Shown here: one piece after another, positions 1-19,259 of the stretch | Layout of the letters: every line of letters begins with the position of its first letter | Numbering within the stretch: the first letter of the stretch is position 1 | Origin: Poecilobothrus nobilitatus | Lineage: Eukaryota > Arthropoda > Insecta > Diptera > Dolichopodidae | Length of the DNA: 64,000 nucleotides | Reading direction: 5' to 3' | Assembly: GCA_947095535.1 (NCBI GenBank) | Contig: OX352773.1 | Coordinates: forward strand, 29,843,398-29,907,397 | Translations under genes and position numbers: made by a program | The notes under the pieces: generated by a model | Database searches by the model: none | Told to the model about the DNA's origin: nothing | Seen by the model: only the letters and a program-made list of their open reading frames with translations

Positions 1-3000
1 GAAAATAAAAATTTGAATTAAATCGTCTTGAAACATTTCAATGAGTTTTAACTTGTAGCTTACGTCACCTTTAATCAAATTTTTTTTCTATATAAAACAA
101 AAAAAAAAAAAAATAAGAACAAAAACTAAAATATAAAAAAAAAAAAAACTTTAATATATTAACTTTTATTTACTTTTTCAATATGGATTTTTATTGCAAA
201 AATATATAAAAACGAAAAAAAAAAAAAAAAAACTTAAAAAAATTTGAATTAAAAAAAATATTTGTAGGTGTTAAAATGTAATTTAATGTAGGAGTTTCAT
301 CGAAACTTAAATATATAAAACAACCTAAAAACAACACACTTCACATATGGTATGAAGTTTACTTGTTTAAATTAAATATATATTTATATTAAATAATTTT
401 TTAATCTTATTGTTTTTAGAGGTTAAACTTAAATATATGGGGGGGCCTCTTTTTGTCTAGAGACTCTTCTCAATTTTTTTTTTCTTTTTTTAAATTATTT
501 AATTTTTGAAAATACAATTTTTGATAACTAAAAATTATATATTAATTGAAAGACAACTTAAAATTTATACTAGTAAATCAAATAAATCTTTAAAAAAAAA
601 CCATATTGTTCTAACACTTACCTGTCGTATTTCTTGTGTTTCAATATCCATTTTTATTTTCTTTTAATAAATTTTTAAATTAAAAAATTTGTTTGTGATT
701 AAGATCTGGCTAGAAGTTTCCTTTTTTTCTTTTTTGTTTGGAAATAACACGAATACAAATTTTAAATATGCAATTAAAAAACAACATAAATCACAAATTT
801 TATTTTACAAAAGAAAAAAAAAAACATTAAAAATAATAAAAAAACAGAAAAATCACTTTAAAAATAAGGACAATTTTCACGTTTTAATTTTAAAATTTCT
901 ATTTCTTTCTTTTTCATTTAAACACAATCATTTTTAATTTTCTCTTCTAAATTGCTAACTTTTTTTTTTTTACTTTTAAAATATTTGACAATGAAAATTT
1001 TCGCAATTTCTTTATTTTGCAATTTTTTTTTTTGTATTTGAAATTTTTACTCCTTTTTTTTTTTTGGTGTTTTACAGTGAAAATGATGTCAAATCACTAT
1101 AAAACGATCAACCAAAACCTTTCTTCATCCCACAAAGAGAACTGTCAGTGGTGTCTCCAATTCCATATCCAAATCCAATATTTAAAAAAAAAAGTTCTTT
1201 TCACTTCAAAAGAAATTTTTTTTTTTTTACTAACTTTAACTTTGATTTTCTATTGTAAAAACATGAAATTTTTCAATGAAATTCTTTTTGAAATTAATTT
1301 TATTTATTTTTTTAATAAAATTAATATTAAATATTTTTGCAAATATATTTAAACTATGTTTTTTATTTTATTCAATTTGATGAGGTCAAAATGGTTGACT
1401 CCTCTTTTTTGCTAGGTAAATTTTTCTATATGGAAACGACAGAGCAGCATTAACAGCAGCAGCACCTCATCCTACGCTCAATGAACTTTTTTTTTTTACT
1501 TTTCTTTACTTGTTTCAAAAAATTGTACACTATTTTAATTGATAATTTGACACTTTAATTATTTTAAACATAAAATTTTTCAATAGTATTTTATTTTAGT
1601 TATATATAATTCGGTTTAAATTTAACCCTTAAACTAGTTTAAATAAGGAAAATTGAAAATAATACAAAAAAATAATTTCACCGAATCTTCGCGGCCATGT
1701 TCTTCGATTAACCAACTGAAAGCTTTTATGTGTAGTTGTACAAATTTTGACATTTAAAGAATTTTCTATTTTGAAGTTAAATGACTAAGTAGTATAGTAT
1801 TGCCATTGTTATCGTTTTAATGACGTCTAATTTGATAACAGAAATAAAAATGATAAAGAAATAGATGGCAATTCAATCGTTGTGTATAAATGAAAATACT
1901 GTCAAAATTAAAATATGATTGGTATGGTAGTTGAGTTGGTACGTCATCTAAAGAAAAAATTTGGAACATAAAGTTATAAGAAATAATTAATAGAGGCGTT
2001 GAGGTAATTGATTTTCGTTAAATATTTTAGAATTTTTAAATTTTTGTAACAAATGGCAAAACAGTAAATCTATTCAACCAGAAATTATATATATATATAT
2101 TATTTCTGATTCAACATTCAACCAAGACAAAAAAAATACAAATCGAAAAGCATGTTTAATATTGACTAGATAGTTTCGACATTTCAACGTCATTGTAAGC
2201 ATGTTTAAAAAAAATGGTATAATTGAATGAAGCATGGTTTGTGTATAGACTAAAAATCATCAAATAACTTTTGGCTTTAGCAGTAAATAATTTTTGAACT
2301 ATATCTTAAAATGGTCAAAAATCGAAAGTAGTAAATTATTTTTTAAATATTTTAAGTTTGAACAGAAATTATATACCTACATATGTATATATGGATACAT
2401 ATGTATGAATGTATACATATGTATATAATTTCTGATAAAATTTTGATAGTTTGAAGAAAAACTTTACAGATAGACATTTTTTTTTTGTTATAATTATCAT
2501 AACCAATAATATTTAATTTTGTAAACAATTGTTTGTTTTGAAATAAAATTTAATTTTAAGATAAAATAAATAATTTTATTTAAAAAAATAAAAAAGACGA
2601 ATTTCAATATATTTTTTTTGACAGATGTGATATGATATGAGAAAAATTAAAATTAAAATGTAGCTAGAAAAATATCGGGAAAAACTCATCTTCTTTGTCG
2701 GTTTGTGTCTTTAGATTCTATATTTTTCTTTGCGTACTAGCTGGTACATAATTTCTGCTGGTACTATCACTATTAGCTGCGTTATTACTTGAAAAAATTT
2801 ATTAGTTTTTGTTGAGAAAATCCCATAAAGTTTTTTCAGCTGAGGAATCTGAATATTTATTGGTACTATATAATTTTATGAAGTTTCATAGGTCTCTTTA
2901 TAATTTTTTGTTAATAAGTTATAGTTATAATTAAAAACTTCCATTAAAAATTATTAAATATTAATCCATAATTTAAAATAATCGGTTAATTATGTATTAT

Positions 3001-3925
3001 TTATAATTATTAAACAATTATATAATCTATAATTACCCGATTATTTTCTTCGAATTTATTGTACATATATATATGTAGGAATTGTAGTTTTGCATATGAA
3101 AATACAGCAAAATAAATTGTCGTATACTCTCATCATCCTTCACTTCAAGATTCAAGAAGTGTTATACAAATTACAAAGTATATCTGACGCCATATTTTGT
3201 TATTCTTTCAGACGCAAAAGCGGCATTTTTAATTGACGCAATGTTAACTGTCAAAAACATAGTATTTCTGCAACAGTTTTTTTTTACGAAGCGAAAGTGA
3301 TATTTTGACGTCTGTCACCATTCTAATTTTAACACATCAATTTCCTTTTTCTTATTTTTTAATATTTTATATATCTTTTTCGTTTTCTTTTTTTATTAAC
3401 TAAAAAGTGAATGAAGTGTTTTAGTTTTTAAGTTTGCTAATAAATGTGATTATGAAACATTTATTTATTAGTAATTTATTAGTAACATTTATTAGTAATT
3501 TAATAAATGTGATTATAAAAAAAAAATTCACAAAAACTATTGTTTACAGGAATTTTATTTTCAGAATTTTAATATTATTTAAACTTATTTTTATCACTTT
3601 TATTTAAAACTTTTAAAAAAAAATCCCTTCTCTTATTAGTTTTTATAATAATTTTTATAGTAAACTTATTTTTTAAATGTGGTCTGTCTGTTTTTATCAT
3701 TCACATTTTTATGATACCTATCACTCACTTTTGGCGTTACCATTAAAAAAAGAATTGTCAAAAATAGTTGACATTTTTGCAGTTGTCGCTTGTCCATCTG
3801 ACCATAACTTACGTGTTATTTATAAAAAGTAATAGGTGTTGATCTTGATGAATCAATCCTTTCAAAAATTATTTCATATTTACAACAGAGTAAAAAAAGT
3901 GCTTTTTTTTCTTGGCAAAATCATG

Positions 3926-4132
3926 TCAGAACATTATTGGTACATTAGAAATGAAAGGACGATTTCTTAGCATTTCTTTTTCATTTTGTTCCGACGCGTA
4001 TAATATTTTATTTTTCGTCCGGGCTTTTCTTTTATCATCCCACTTTCCTCTCTTCGCTAAAAATTTTGGAGTAACGTACGCTTTTCCTCCAAATGTAGAC
4101 AAGGTCAAAGAGATTGAAGACTCTGCAATCAT
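3926..4132 (-). other. Unrecognised open frame, possibly a relic
   Basis: A 68-codon minus-strand frame of mixed, non-repetitive composition (for example FGGKAYVTPKFLAKRGKW and RNRPFISNVPIMF, then stop). It differs from the homopolymer frames around it and uses several GCG/TCG/CGG codons that are rare elsewhere here. A splice-acceptor-like tgattgcag sits at 4123-4130 in the same orientation. The opposite strand is also open over 3912-4199. I recognise no family. It could be a relic of a mobile element or retrocopy, an exon of a neighbouring gene, or chance. Confidence 0.15.
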
Positions 4133-6694
4133 TCATAGAATGTATCATACATCATATTTTACATCAAGTATTAAAAATTTAAAATCAGCTAGAAGTTAAT
4201 AATTTAAAAGTATAATTTTTTTTTGTACATTTTGATATTGTGGATTTAACTACCTCGCTATAAATTAGATAATTTTTATTTTTTTAGCATCATCAAACAA
4301 CTTAAAAAGAAAAGAATTAAATTTTTTTTTTTAACACTGTAACAAATAAAAGGTACGTGCATAGATATAGTTAGTCTTGGCTAGTCTTACAGCAAAGAGT
4401 TTTTATTTTATACTCTCATTATATTTTATTCTTATTTTACAAATACATAAAGACATAAGCTAAATTAAATTTTTACAAGGAAAAAGTTATAATTTCTATA
4501 ATTTAAAATCATATTCTAGAGTTTTGTCATTTATTTAAGTTTTGACTTTATGAAAGTAAAGTAATGATAAAAAAAAACTATTGTGAATAACTTTTTACCA
4601 TAGTGAATTTAAATATAAACTTTTGACATTGATTCTTGATATTGATAGTATTTTCGTTTTCTTCATTAAAAAAATGACAGTGGAGAAAATTTAAAAATGG
4701 AAAATATATAAAATTAATTCAAATTTTTCAGTTAAAACCAGTGATGAAATTACAAATTTTTTAAATGTATTGTATTAGAATTAAAAATTGTACTTTTCTG
4801 AGGTCAATTGTACTGAAAAATTTTTATTAGCGATAAACTTATCAAACTCACAATTAATAATTTATTTTAAAAATAGATTTCACAAATTTACAGAAGAATT
4901 TGGCCAATAAAAAGAAAACGAATGCGGAAACACAAAATTACATTTATTTTCAAAATAAAAAAAACTTTTGTTTTTAGTTATTTGACCAAGTTATGAAGTC
5001 CTAGGTTTGCACTTTTAATTCATTACACTCTTTGGCTATTTTGGTCTTTTTATTACGCAGTGTAGTACTCTAATTTTAAAGAACTTTAATTTTTTGAATT
5101 ATATAACAAAAACACCATCAAAATAGCCAAAAATTGTAAATCCTTAAAAGCTTTAAAGTTAAACTAAAAAACCTAAGTACATATTTTTTAAGTCAGGAGA
5201 TCATTTTCACTCATATTTTCAATATTGCCAGTATTTATTGTTTGAAAAAGAATATTTTTTGCAGCTACTAAATAACTGTAGTAGCAAGTTGAATTAAATT
5301 TACTTCAATAAATCTCTCATTTGAAGTAACGCAAAAACTGTACTTACAGTTAAGCTATTACGTAACTTTGTTTTAATTAAATTTTCCACTAATATTTTAT
5401 TTAGTTTTAGACCAAAAAATAAATAAATATAGATTTGTAGTGGAATTACTGGACTTAAATAGAATTGTACTAAAATTTAGTAGAATGTATTGAATGTATT
5501 TTACTCATTTCATTGTATTGAATTTAGATACAATTGTTTTGAAAATTCTATCACTGGTCAAAACTAGTTCTGTTCTGAAGTGTTATTAGGTTTTTTTTTA
5601 TATTGACAGTTGCTAAATTAAAAAACACAACATTTTTAATTTAATAATTATTTTATTTTTATTTAAAATTGATAATTTAAAAATTAAAAACAAATGCAAC
5701 AAGTACTAACCTAAAAAATATCTTTTTTTTTTTTTTTTATTTTTATTTTTTTATATATAATTATTAATTTAAAGAAAAAAATTTAATATTTAAATTTATT
5801 TTATATTAATTTTTTTTTTTTTTTAATCTTAAACTCGATGATATACACAAGTTATTAATAAATTTTTTTTTTTATTGTATTTAATATATATGTATATAAT
5901 ATATTAGATATATTAGATATATTAATTTATAAATTATTTATTATTTTTTTATTTTAATTTTACTAGAGATTTTTATTATTAAAAGAACTTGTTATAATAA
6001 TTTTTTTATTTTTTTCTTGAATTTTTTAGAACAATTTTTAATTTGATTATTTAAAGATTTTTTTTTTTTTTTTGTTATTTTCTATTTTAAAGATGAAGAA
6101 ATATTTTGATATTTATTTATTTATTTTGTTAATTTAAGTGATATCGAAAATTTTTTTTTTTTTTTTTTGAGTATGTATAAATAAAGATATGGTTTGTGTT
6201 TTGTTTTAATTTTTTTCGTTTTTTATTTAAGAATTTTTTTTTTTAATTATTTTAAATACATAATATGTACTACCTTTGTATTCAGAAATGAAAAATGGTT
6301 CTATTGAATTAAGTAATTAAAATTAAACTTTTTAATTTGAAAATAAAAGAAGAATTATAAAAAAAAAAAACTAAAGCAATTTTACACAATCATATTGATT
6401 TTATACATTTTAATAATTAATAGTTACAATTGATTCTTTTTCATTTCAAATGAATACAAAAGTAGTAATTATCATTTTTTTTAAATACAGAAATTTTTGA
6501 AAAATATTAAATTTATAGTTTCGTATACAACAATATTTACAATTTCTAATAGTTTTATTTATTTTTTGTTTTTTTATTTTACTTTGATTTTAAGTTTTTT
6601 TTTTTTGTAGCTCTTTAAGGTGTTTATTGTTGAAAAATTATGTGAAGATTCTTAATTTACAAAATGACTCTTTTCAATAAAATTACAAATCAAA

Positions 6695-6710
6695 AATCGA
6701 TTAATCGATT
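6695..6710. promoter_or_regulatory. Perfect palindrome with paired-type homeodomain site
   Basis: AATCGATTAATCGATT is a perfect 16-bp palindrome. It overlaps TAATCGATTA (6702-6711), two TAAT half-sites in inverted orientation of the kind bound by homeodomain dimers. Any function is inference. Confidence 0.25.
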
Positions 6711-6912
6711 AAGATATTAATCAATTTATTTTAGAAATTAAAATTTGTGCTTTTTACGCTCCATATGAAATGGAAAAGTTACTATTTTTATTTTATTTTG
6801 TTGGTTTGCCTCTGACTGCTTTTACTGAAGTGCTGACGTTCGCTTCGTAAAATCGTAATTCAGAAGTCAGAGTACAGTTTATGCGTTTATTGGTAAACTA
6901 ATACACTTACAT

Positions 6913-7670
6913 GCAGAGTTAACTTTACTCTTTCATTTTCAAAATGACTTCATAGATTTAAATAATAATATAAATTTGAAATGTCAACATTAGATGAGAA
7001 GATTTTTTTTTTATAGAACAAATAATGGACTTCAGAAAAAATTTAATTTTAAGAAGAATTTATTAGAAGTTTAATTGAACCATTTCGTTTCCAATTACTT
7101 CAATATGTAAATTTATAATAGTAAAAATTGAAATTAAAAAATAATAATGACACTTGATAAGAATTTGGCATTTGTAACATTCGTTAACTCTGCTCCCGAG
7201 TCCCGTGTCGGATTATAAAAGTTAACTCTGTTAACTGAAATGTGCATTTCGAAATGCTATAGGGACATTCTAAAATGCTGGCGTTGGCATGTACCTTCAC
7301 CGTTAAACTATTTTGAACATATGGAAATAAATGTAACCTTCTCTAATGTTGGTGTTGGCGGCTAGCGTGTAACTTTTTTAAAGTTAAAGTTGAGCAATGT
7401 TCAAAGCTGAACGCTGAACTATTTGACAGTTTGATTAAATTGAAATTTCTTTTTTGTGTTGTTTTTTTGTTTTTTTTTTTGTAATTGTGAAAAATAATAT
7501 GTATTTATTTTTGTTTTTGATTCTTCACTACCTATTTTTAAATTTAATTAATATTGATATAATGGCACTTGATACTGATTATTGAAGTTGCGTCAGCATT
7601 GGAGACTGAAATGAAAAAAAAACGCTGACATGAAACTTTTTTAAAGTCACAGATGAGTTACACGCCAACT
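6913..7670. repeat. Cluster of inverted repeats, probable transposon debris
   Basis: An 11-bp arm GCAGAGTTAAC near 6913 is matched by GTTAACTCTGC near 7184. A second pair of imperfect arms runs 7354-7386 (GTTGGCG...GTGTAACTTTTTTAAA) and 7634-7670 (TTTAAAGT...GTTACACGCCAAC). A related direct copy (GGCGTTGGCATGTACC) lies near 7281. The arms are more GC-rich than their surroundings. No family assigned and no target-site duplication identified. Confidence 0.4.
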
Positions 7671-8799
7671 ACAGCTTTAGGAAATTTTTCTTAAATGTGA
7701 TATTATGGAATTATTTAAACTGTACTCCAACAATTTTAAAACGACTATTCTGACATAGAGTAACTTTTAATCCTTATGAAATATTCTATAATCATAGAAA
7801 ATATGTACATACTTATGTGAAGTTTAACCCATAAACAATTTATATATGATAGCTATGCGTATTTCAAAAAAAAAAAAAAAAAACGCTGAACGTTATAAAA
7901 CAATTTCTTTATTTAATAAATAAGTTTATTTTAAAATAAAAAAAAATAATTAAAATAATACACCTTAATTGAGCTGTTTTCTATTTTTATTTCAGAGTTT
8001 ATATTAAATTTAAAAAAAAAATTATTTTTGATTTTGTTGTTTTGAGTTATTCTCGTTATATATTTTTGTAAAATTTTTAAAATACATGTGCATAATTTTC
8101 TTTTTTCTTCGTATATTTAGTTTTTTTATTTTTTTATATTTATATTTCAAATTCTACAATATTTTCAGTGTTAAATTTAGCTACAATTTGAAAATTTAAA
8201 TTAATTATTTACAATGTTTTTTTTCTATTCAAAAATTAATTCTTAACCTAAGAAATGTTTTTATTTTTTTTTATTTTAAGTATATTTTAAAATTTTTTTT
8301 TTTTAAAGATTTTATAATTTTTTGTAAGATTTTTTTTTTTTTTTGTAATATTTAAGAAAAATAAACGGAGTGTATAAAAATTAAACGAATATTGCACTAA
8401 TATAATTCTTGTTTTTTTTATTTTTATTTATATAAAATATGGAAATACATGTCAATGTTCCCAAATTTCTATTAAGTATGACTTTTTAATAGAGGCGATA
8501 TGTTTTATTACTTTTTTTTTATCATGGAAATATTCATTTTATTACAGAAAATAATAAATTTATATTTTTTTCTTATTTTTTTTTTAAAGTTTTTAACAGT
8601 TAATCGTGTCCAAACTTCAGTTATATAAATAGCAATTACTATTCGAATCGATAAATAATTCGAATTTCGAACTAATACATTTTTTTTGTATCGTTTTTCT
8701 TTATTTTGATAATTACAGTTAAGCGTTTGGCTTTAAGTCTTTTATAAAAAGCTTTAAAATACAATGGACGCTTTAAAATATTTTATTTTTTGTTAAAAA

Positions 8800-9282
8800 A
8801 TTAAATAATTTTACTTTATTCAAAAATAAATAAAGAAAAAAGTTTAATAAATTAAAAAAAAAAAAAATAAAAAAAAAACGAAAATTAAATTTGTTAAGAA
8901 ATTTCGAAAAATTTAATTAAAAATTTTGTATGTATATGTATATATGTTAATATAGGCCTTAATACTCGCCTTAGTGTTAGAGAAATTTATATATACTATG
9001 AATATTTTAATTGCATTCTAAATTAAGAATTTTACATTTTTATTATTTTTAATATTTAAATAAAATTAAAAGGATATGATATGAAAAATAAAACTGATAT
9101 GTAATTTTCTTTTATTGTGATTTTTTTTCTTCTTGATTTTTGAAATGGCAAAAAAAATTATAATTAAAAAAATACAAAATATTTTTAAATATTTATTATT
9201 TTTTTTTTGTAAATTAATTTTCCGATTTTTGTTTTTCCTATAATTCATCATTCTTCATATACTGTGAGGACTAATCAAAATA
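8800..9282 (-). other. kn: Probable start of the kn 3' UTR
   Basis: Sequence following the distal stop codon. It is A/T-rich with no credible coding. Minus-strand AATAAA hexamers occur, for example at 9111-9116 and 9039-9044, but such hexamers are expected often in this composition, so the cleavage site and the left boundary are a guess. Confidence 0.4.
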
Positions 9283-9374
9283 TTATTTCGATGATGTAAC
9301 GAGTGTACTAGCATTATAACCTTGTGTATTACATGTTGGTAAAGCAAAAGGATTGAAAGCAAGACTGCCAACTC
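9283..9374 (-). CDS. kn: kn alternative 3' exon, short C-terminus
   Basis: This 92-nt coding segment gives an alternative ending: after a split Arg codon it reads VGSLAFNPFALPTCNTQGYN and then ASTLVTSSK before TAA. The acceptor is gtttcag before GA, with a phase identical to the His-rich exon, so the two are interchangeable after the shared donor at 10191. Its codons form clean, non-repetitive sequence in a stretch that is otherwise A/T homopolymer, which argues for function. Drosophila collier is known to produce two isoforms with different C-termini; I infer that this exon corresponds to one of them. Transcript data would settle it. Confidence 0.8.
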
Positions 9375-9653
9375 CTGAAACGAAATCAAAATGAAGAGAA
9401 AAAAAAAAAAACATCCTCATGAATTGTTCCAAACAAATATTATCTTAAAATTAATAAATAGGTTATTTATATTAAATAGTAAAAAAAAAATTAATTACAT
9501 AGACAGATAAAGGTTAAAGGATTAAAATACAAAAAGAATATTATTATAGAAAAGAAAAAAAAAATTAAAAGTTAAAAAAATTAAATAAAATTCGAAAAAA
9601 AATAAAGAAAAAAATAAAACTACTATACATTTTTTTTTTTTTTTTTTTGTGAA

Positions 9654-9844
9654 TTATATAACGGTAGCAGCCACAGTTGTTTGAGGATTATGCCATGATT
9701 GATGATGATGATAATGATGATGTCCAGGATGACCAGAATGATGATGATGTGCACCAGATGTTGGTGGTGGATGTGGTGGTGGTACCAAACTATGATGCCA
9801 TTGATGTGATGTTGCCGATGTTATAAGTGGTGAAAAGGCACTGG
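9654..9844 (-). CDS. kn: kn alternative 3' exon, long His-rich C-terminus
   Basis: This terminal exon adds 62 residues after the split Thr codon: SAFSPLITSATSHQWHHSLV, then a Pro-rich run, His-rich clusters such as GHHHYHHHQSWHNP, and QTTVAATVI before TAA. The SWHNP block and His-rich composition resemble the C-terminus I recall for a Drosophila Kn isoform, which supports it as real coding sequence. The acceptor is acatag before CC. The upstream open frame continues into a T/A-rich tract and is intronic. No AATAAA or ATTAAA (minus strand) was seen between this stop and the next terminal exon, so the transcript probably continues through the second exon as 3' UTR. Confidence 0.85.
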
Positions 9845-10191
9845 CTATGTTTTTTTTTTGTTTTGTTTTTTGTTTTGATTTTAGGTTTTTTGTTTTTGTG
9901 TTTTTTTTTTTTTGGAAACATTTTGGAACAGTTATAGGAACATTTGGCAACACATGCAAAAATAAAAATATTTATACAAAAAAAAAAAAAAAAAATAAAT
10001 AAATAACATAAATAAATAAATAAATTTTAAAAATTAAATTAAAAGAAATAAAATTCAAGTGATTTGATACATAAAAGATTTAAACAAATAGAAATTAGAA
10101 AATTATATAGAATAGAATTTAGGTAATAGATTTACTTGAATTTAATCTTGTATGTGTGTTTTGATTTTGTATTACTAAATACTGTACTCAC
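9845..10191 (-). other. kn: kn last intron (347 bp to the proximal acceptor)
   Basis: Short intron between the shared C-terminal exon and the His-rich terminal exon. It holds only A/T-rich sequence with long T and A runs on the plus strand. If the distal exon is used the intron is 817 bp and includes the His-rich exon. Confidence 0.8.
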
Positions 10192-10454
10192 TCGACGTTG
10201 AATTAAAAACACTTCCAGGTGATGATGATAATGTACCCATATTTGCTGTTGAACCATAACCATTTGCTGTTGTACCATATGAACCACCTGATGAATGTGG
10301 TGTTGATGCACTACTACAATAACCACCACGTGGACTAACACTGCTACTTTGATTTCTTTGATATTCATCTTCAGTCCATTGACCAGTACCATCTTGAACA
10401 CTAACAGCTAATTGTCCAGTATATGCATTAAAACTAGATGTTCCACTTGGTGAT
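10192..10454 (-). CDS. kn: kn exon: Ser/Gly/Tyr-rich C-terminal region
   Basis: This 263-nt exon follows the HLH and encodes a low-complexity, likely transactivating segment: RSPSGTSSFNAYTGQLAVSV, a QWTEDEYQRN stretch, then SSSVSPRGGYCSSASTPHSS and GGSYG, ending NMGTLSSSPGSVFNSTS. The GQLAVSV and SSSVSPRGGY blocks are conserved landmarks of COE C-termini. The acceptor is tttttaag before A. The donor CGA|gtgagtac leaves one base, which fits both downstream terminal exons. If the donor were skipped, the frame would run SEYSI and stop at once, giving a short third C-terminus; this is only a possibility. Confidence 0.93.
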
Positions 10455-10591
10455 CTTAAAAAAAAATTATTGAGTAATATATATACATATATATATATGT
10501 AAATGTATACATTATGTATAGTAAATAAAATTATGTATATAAATTCTAAAATATAAAAAAAAAAGAAAATTTTAATTTTAAAATATTATAC

Positions 10592-12652
<2,061 letters not shown>

Positions 12653-12833
12653 CGTCGTATGTACTGTCAGGTGCAAGGGGATGACCCGTTATGGACAAAG
12701 GAGAATTTCCAGTACCTTCCGTTGCATCCAAACGTTTTGCTCGTCTACCATGTTTTGAATTATTATGAACAAACATATTATCAGATATAGCTAATAATGG
12801 TCCTTCAACACTAACTTGTGTTGCTATCACAAC
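12653..12833 (-). CDS. kn: kn exon: end of DNA-binding domain and linker
   Basis: This 181-nt exon starts [20 protein letters not shown], continues [20 protein letters not shown], and ends with a dipteran-type linker [20 protein letters not shown] plus one base of a Gly codon. The KHGRRAKRL stretch is the basic, NLS-like end of the COE DNA-binding domain. The acceptor is attacag before GTT. The only donor that keeps frame is GACG|gtctgt, which is weaker than the other donors in this gene. A better-looking gtaaaag lies 5 bases further but would break the frame into the IPT exon. The linker resembles the one I recall for Drosophila Kn and is longer than that of vertebrate EBF1. Confidence 0.93.
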
Positions 12834-18700
<5,867 letters not shown>

Positions 18701-19259
18701 TTAACCCATTCCGCGCCGCAAGCCATTTTTACAAAACTTTTCCGTGAAGGCTAAACACTTGTATATGATTTTGCACACAATTTTAGTATATACATATATT
18801 ATTAATGTTTTTAATATCATTCATATTTGAATATTCCGATTGATGATAGATGACGATCTTTTAAATTTTATTACAACTGGAAACCAATATAGATACTCGC
18901 ATGTTGACCAAGTTATGCAACCACAAATGAAGCATACAAAATCTGCTGAAATTGAAAAATTTTTGGTTCGTTATGGTGAATGAGTTTTGTAAAACAGCTG
19001 GGCTCGATTGGAAATCAAAGATATTTACAAACAGAATGTTCCAACCACGGATGCATTTACTTTGATACATTTCAGTAATAATGTAAAAATCTAATAAAAT
19101 GAAGGAAAAACTATGTGTGTCGATTATTTTTACACCAGTTACAATTTGGTAAAAGATTTCTTAGAAAACAAAATTTACTCTTAGAATACGAATGACTACG
19201 GCTTCATATGAAACTGAAGTCCCATTCGAATATAAATGACCCGGTATGCAAAGTGTTAA
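18701..19259 (+). mobile_element. Degenerate piggyBac-type transposon remnant
   Basis: A 559-bp segment bounded by TTAA on both sides. The left end reads TTAACCCATTCCGCGCCG. The right end, read inward, is TTAACACTTTGCATACCG. They match at 12 of the first 20 positions, with several differences that look like CpG decay. Inside, a plus-strand frame at 18831-18983 reads IFRLMIDDDLLNFIT, later HTKSAEIEKFLV, and then stops. This resembles the N-terminal region of piggyBac transposases (F..F..DELL..I...TN.Y, then T..EI..FL). The rest of the transposase, including the catalytic aspartates, is missing. Internally deleted and inactive. Confidence 0.6.

Larger units (their letters stand above)
1..8799. 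other. Intergenic sequence downstream of kn
   Basis: No gene is recognised in this 8.8 kb. The reading frames at 689-937 and 1017-1352 are translations of A/T runs. The stretch includes small palindromes (2079-2108, 2363-2434, 5031-5131, 6695-6710), inverted and direct repeats between 6.9 and 7.7 kb that look like transposon debris, and a pair of opposed open frames near 4 kb. Slightly GC-richer, more complex stretches occur at about 1380-1480, 1680-1730, 2680-2770 and 3180-3310 and could be regulatory or old insertions. Confidence 0.6.

Noticed and set aside
689..1352. Open frames of 82 and 111 codons on the plus strand
   Set aside because: Composition is almost entirely Phe, Lys, Asn and Ile from A/T tracts; no domain, no homology recognised.
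1430..1480. CAG/GCT repeat with a short Ala-rich minus-strand reading
   Set aside because: The frame is interrupted by a stop directly upstream and no exon boundary fits; simple repeat is sufficient explanation.
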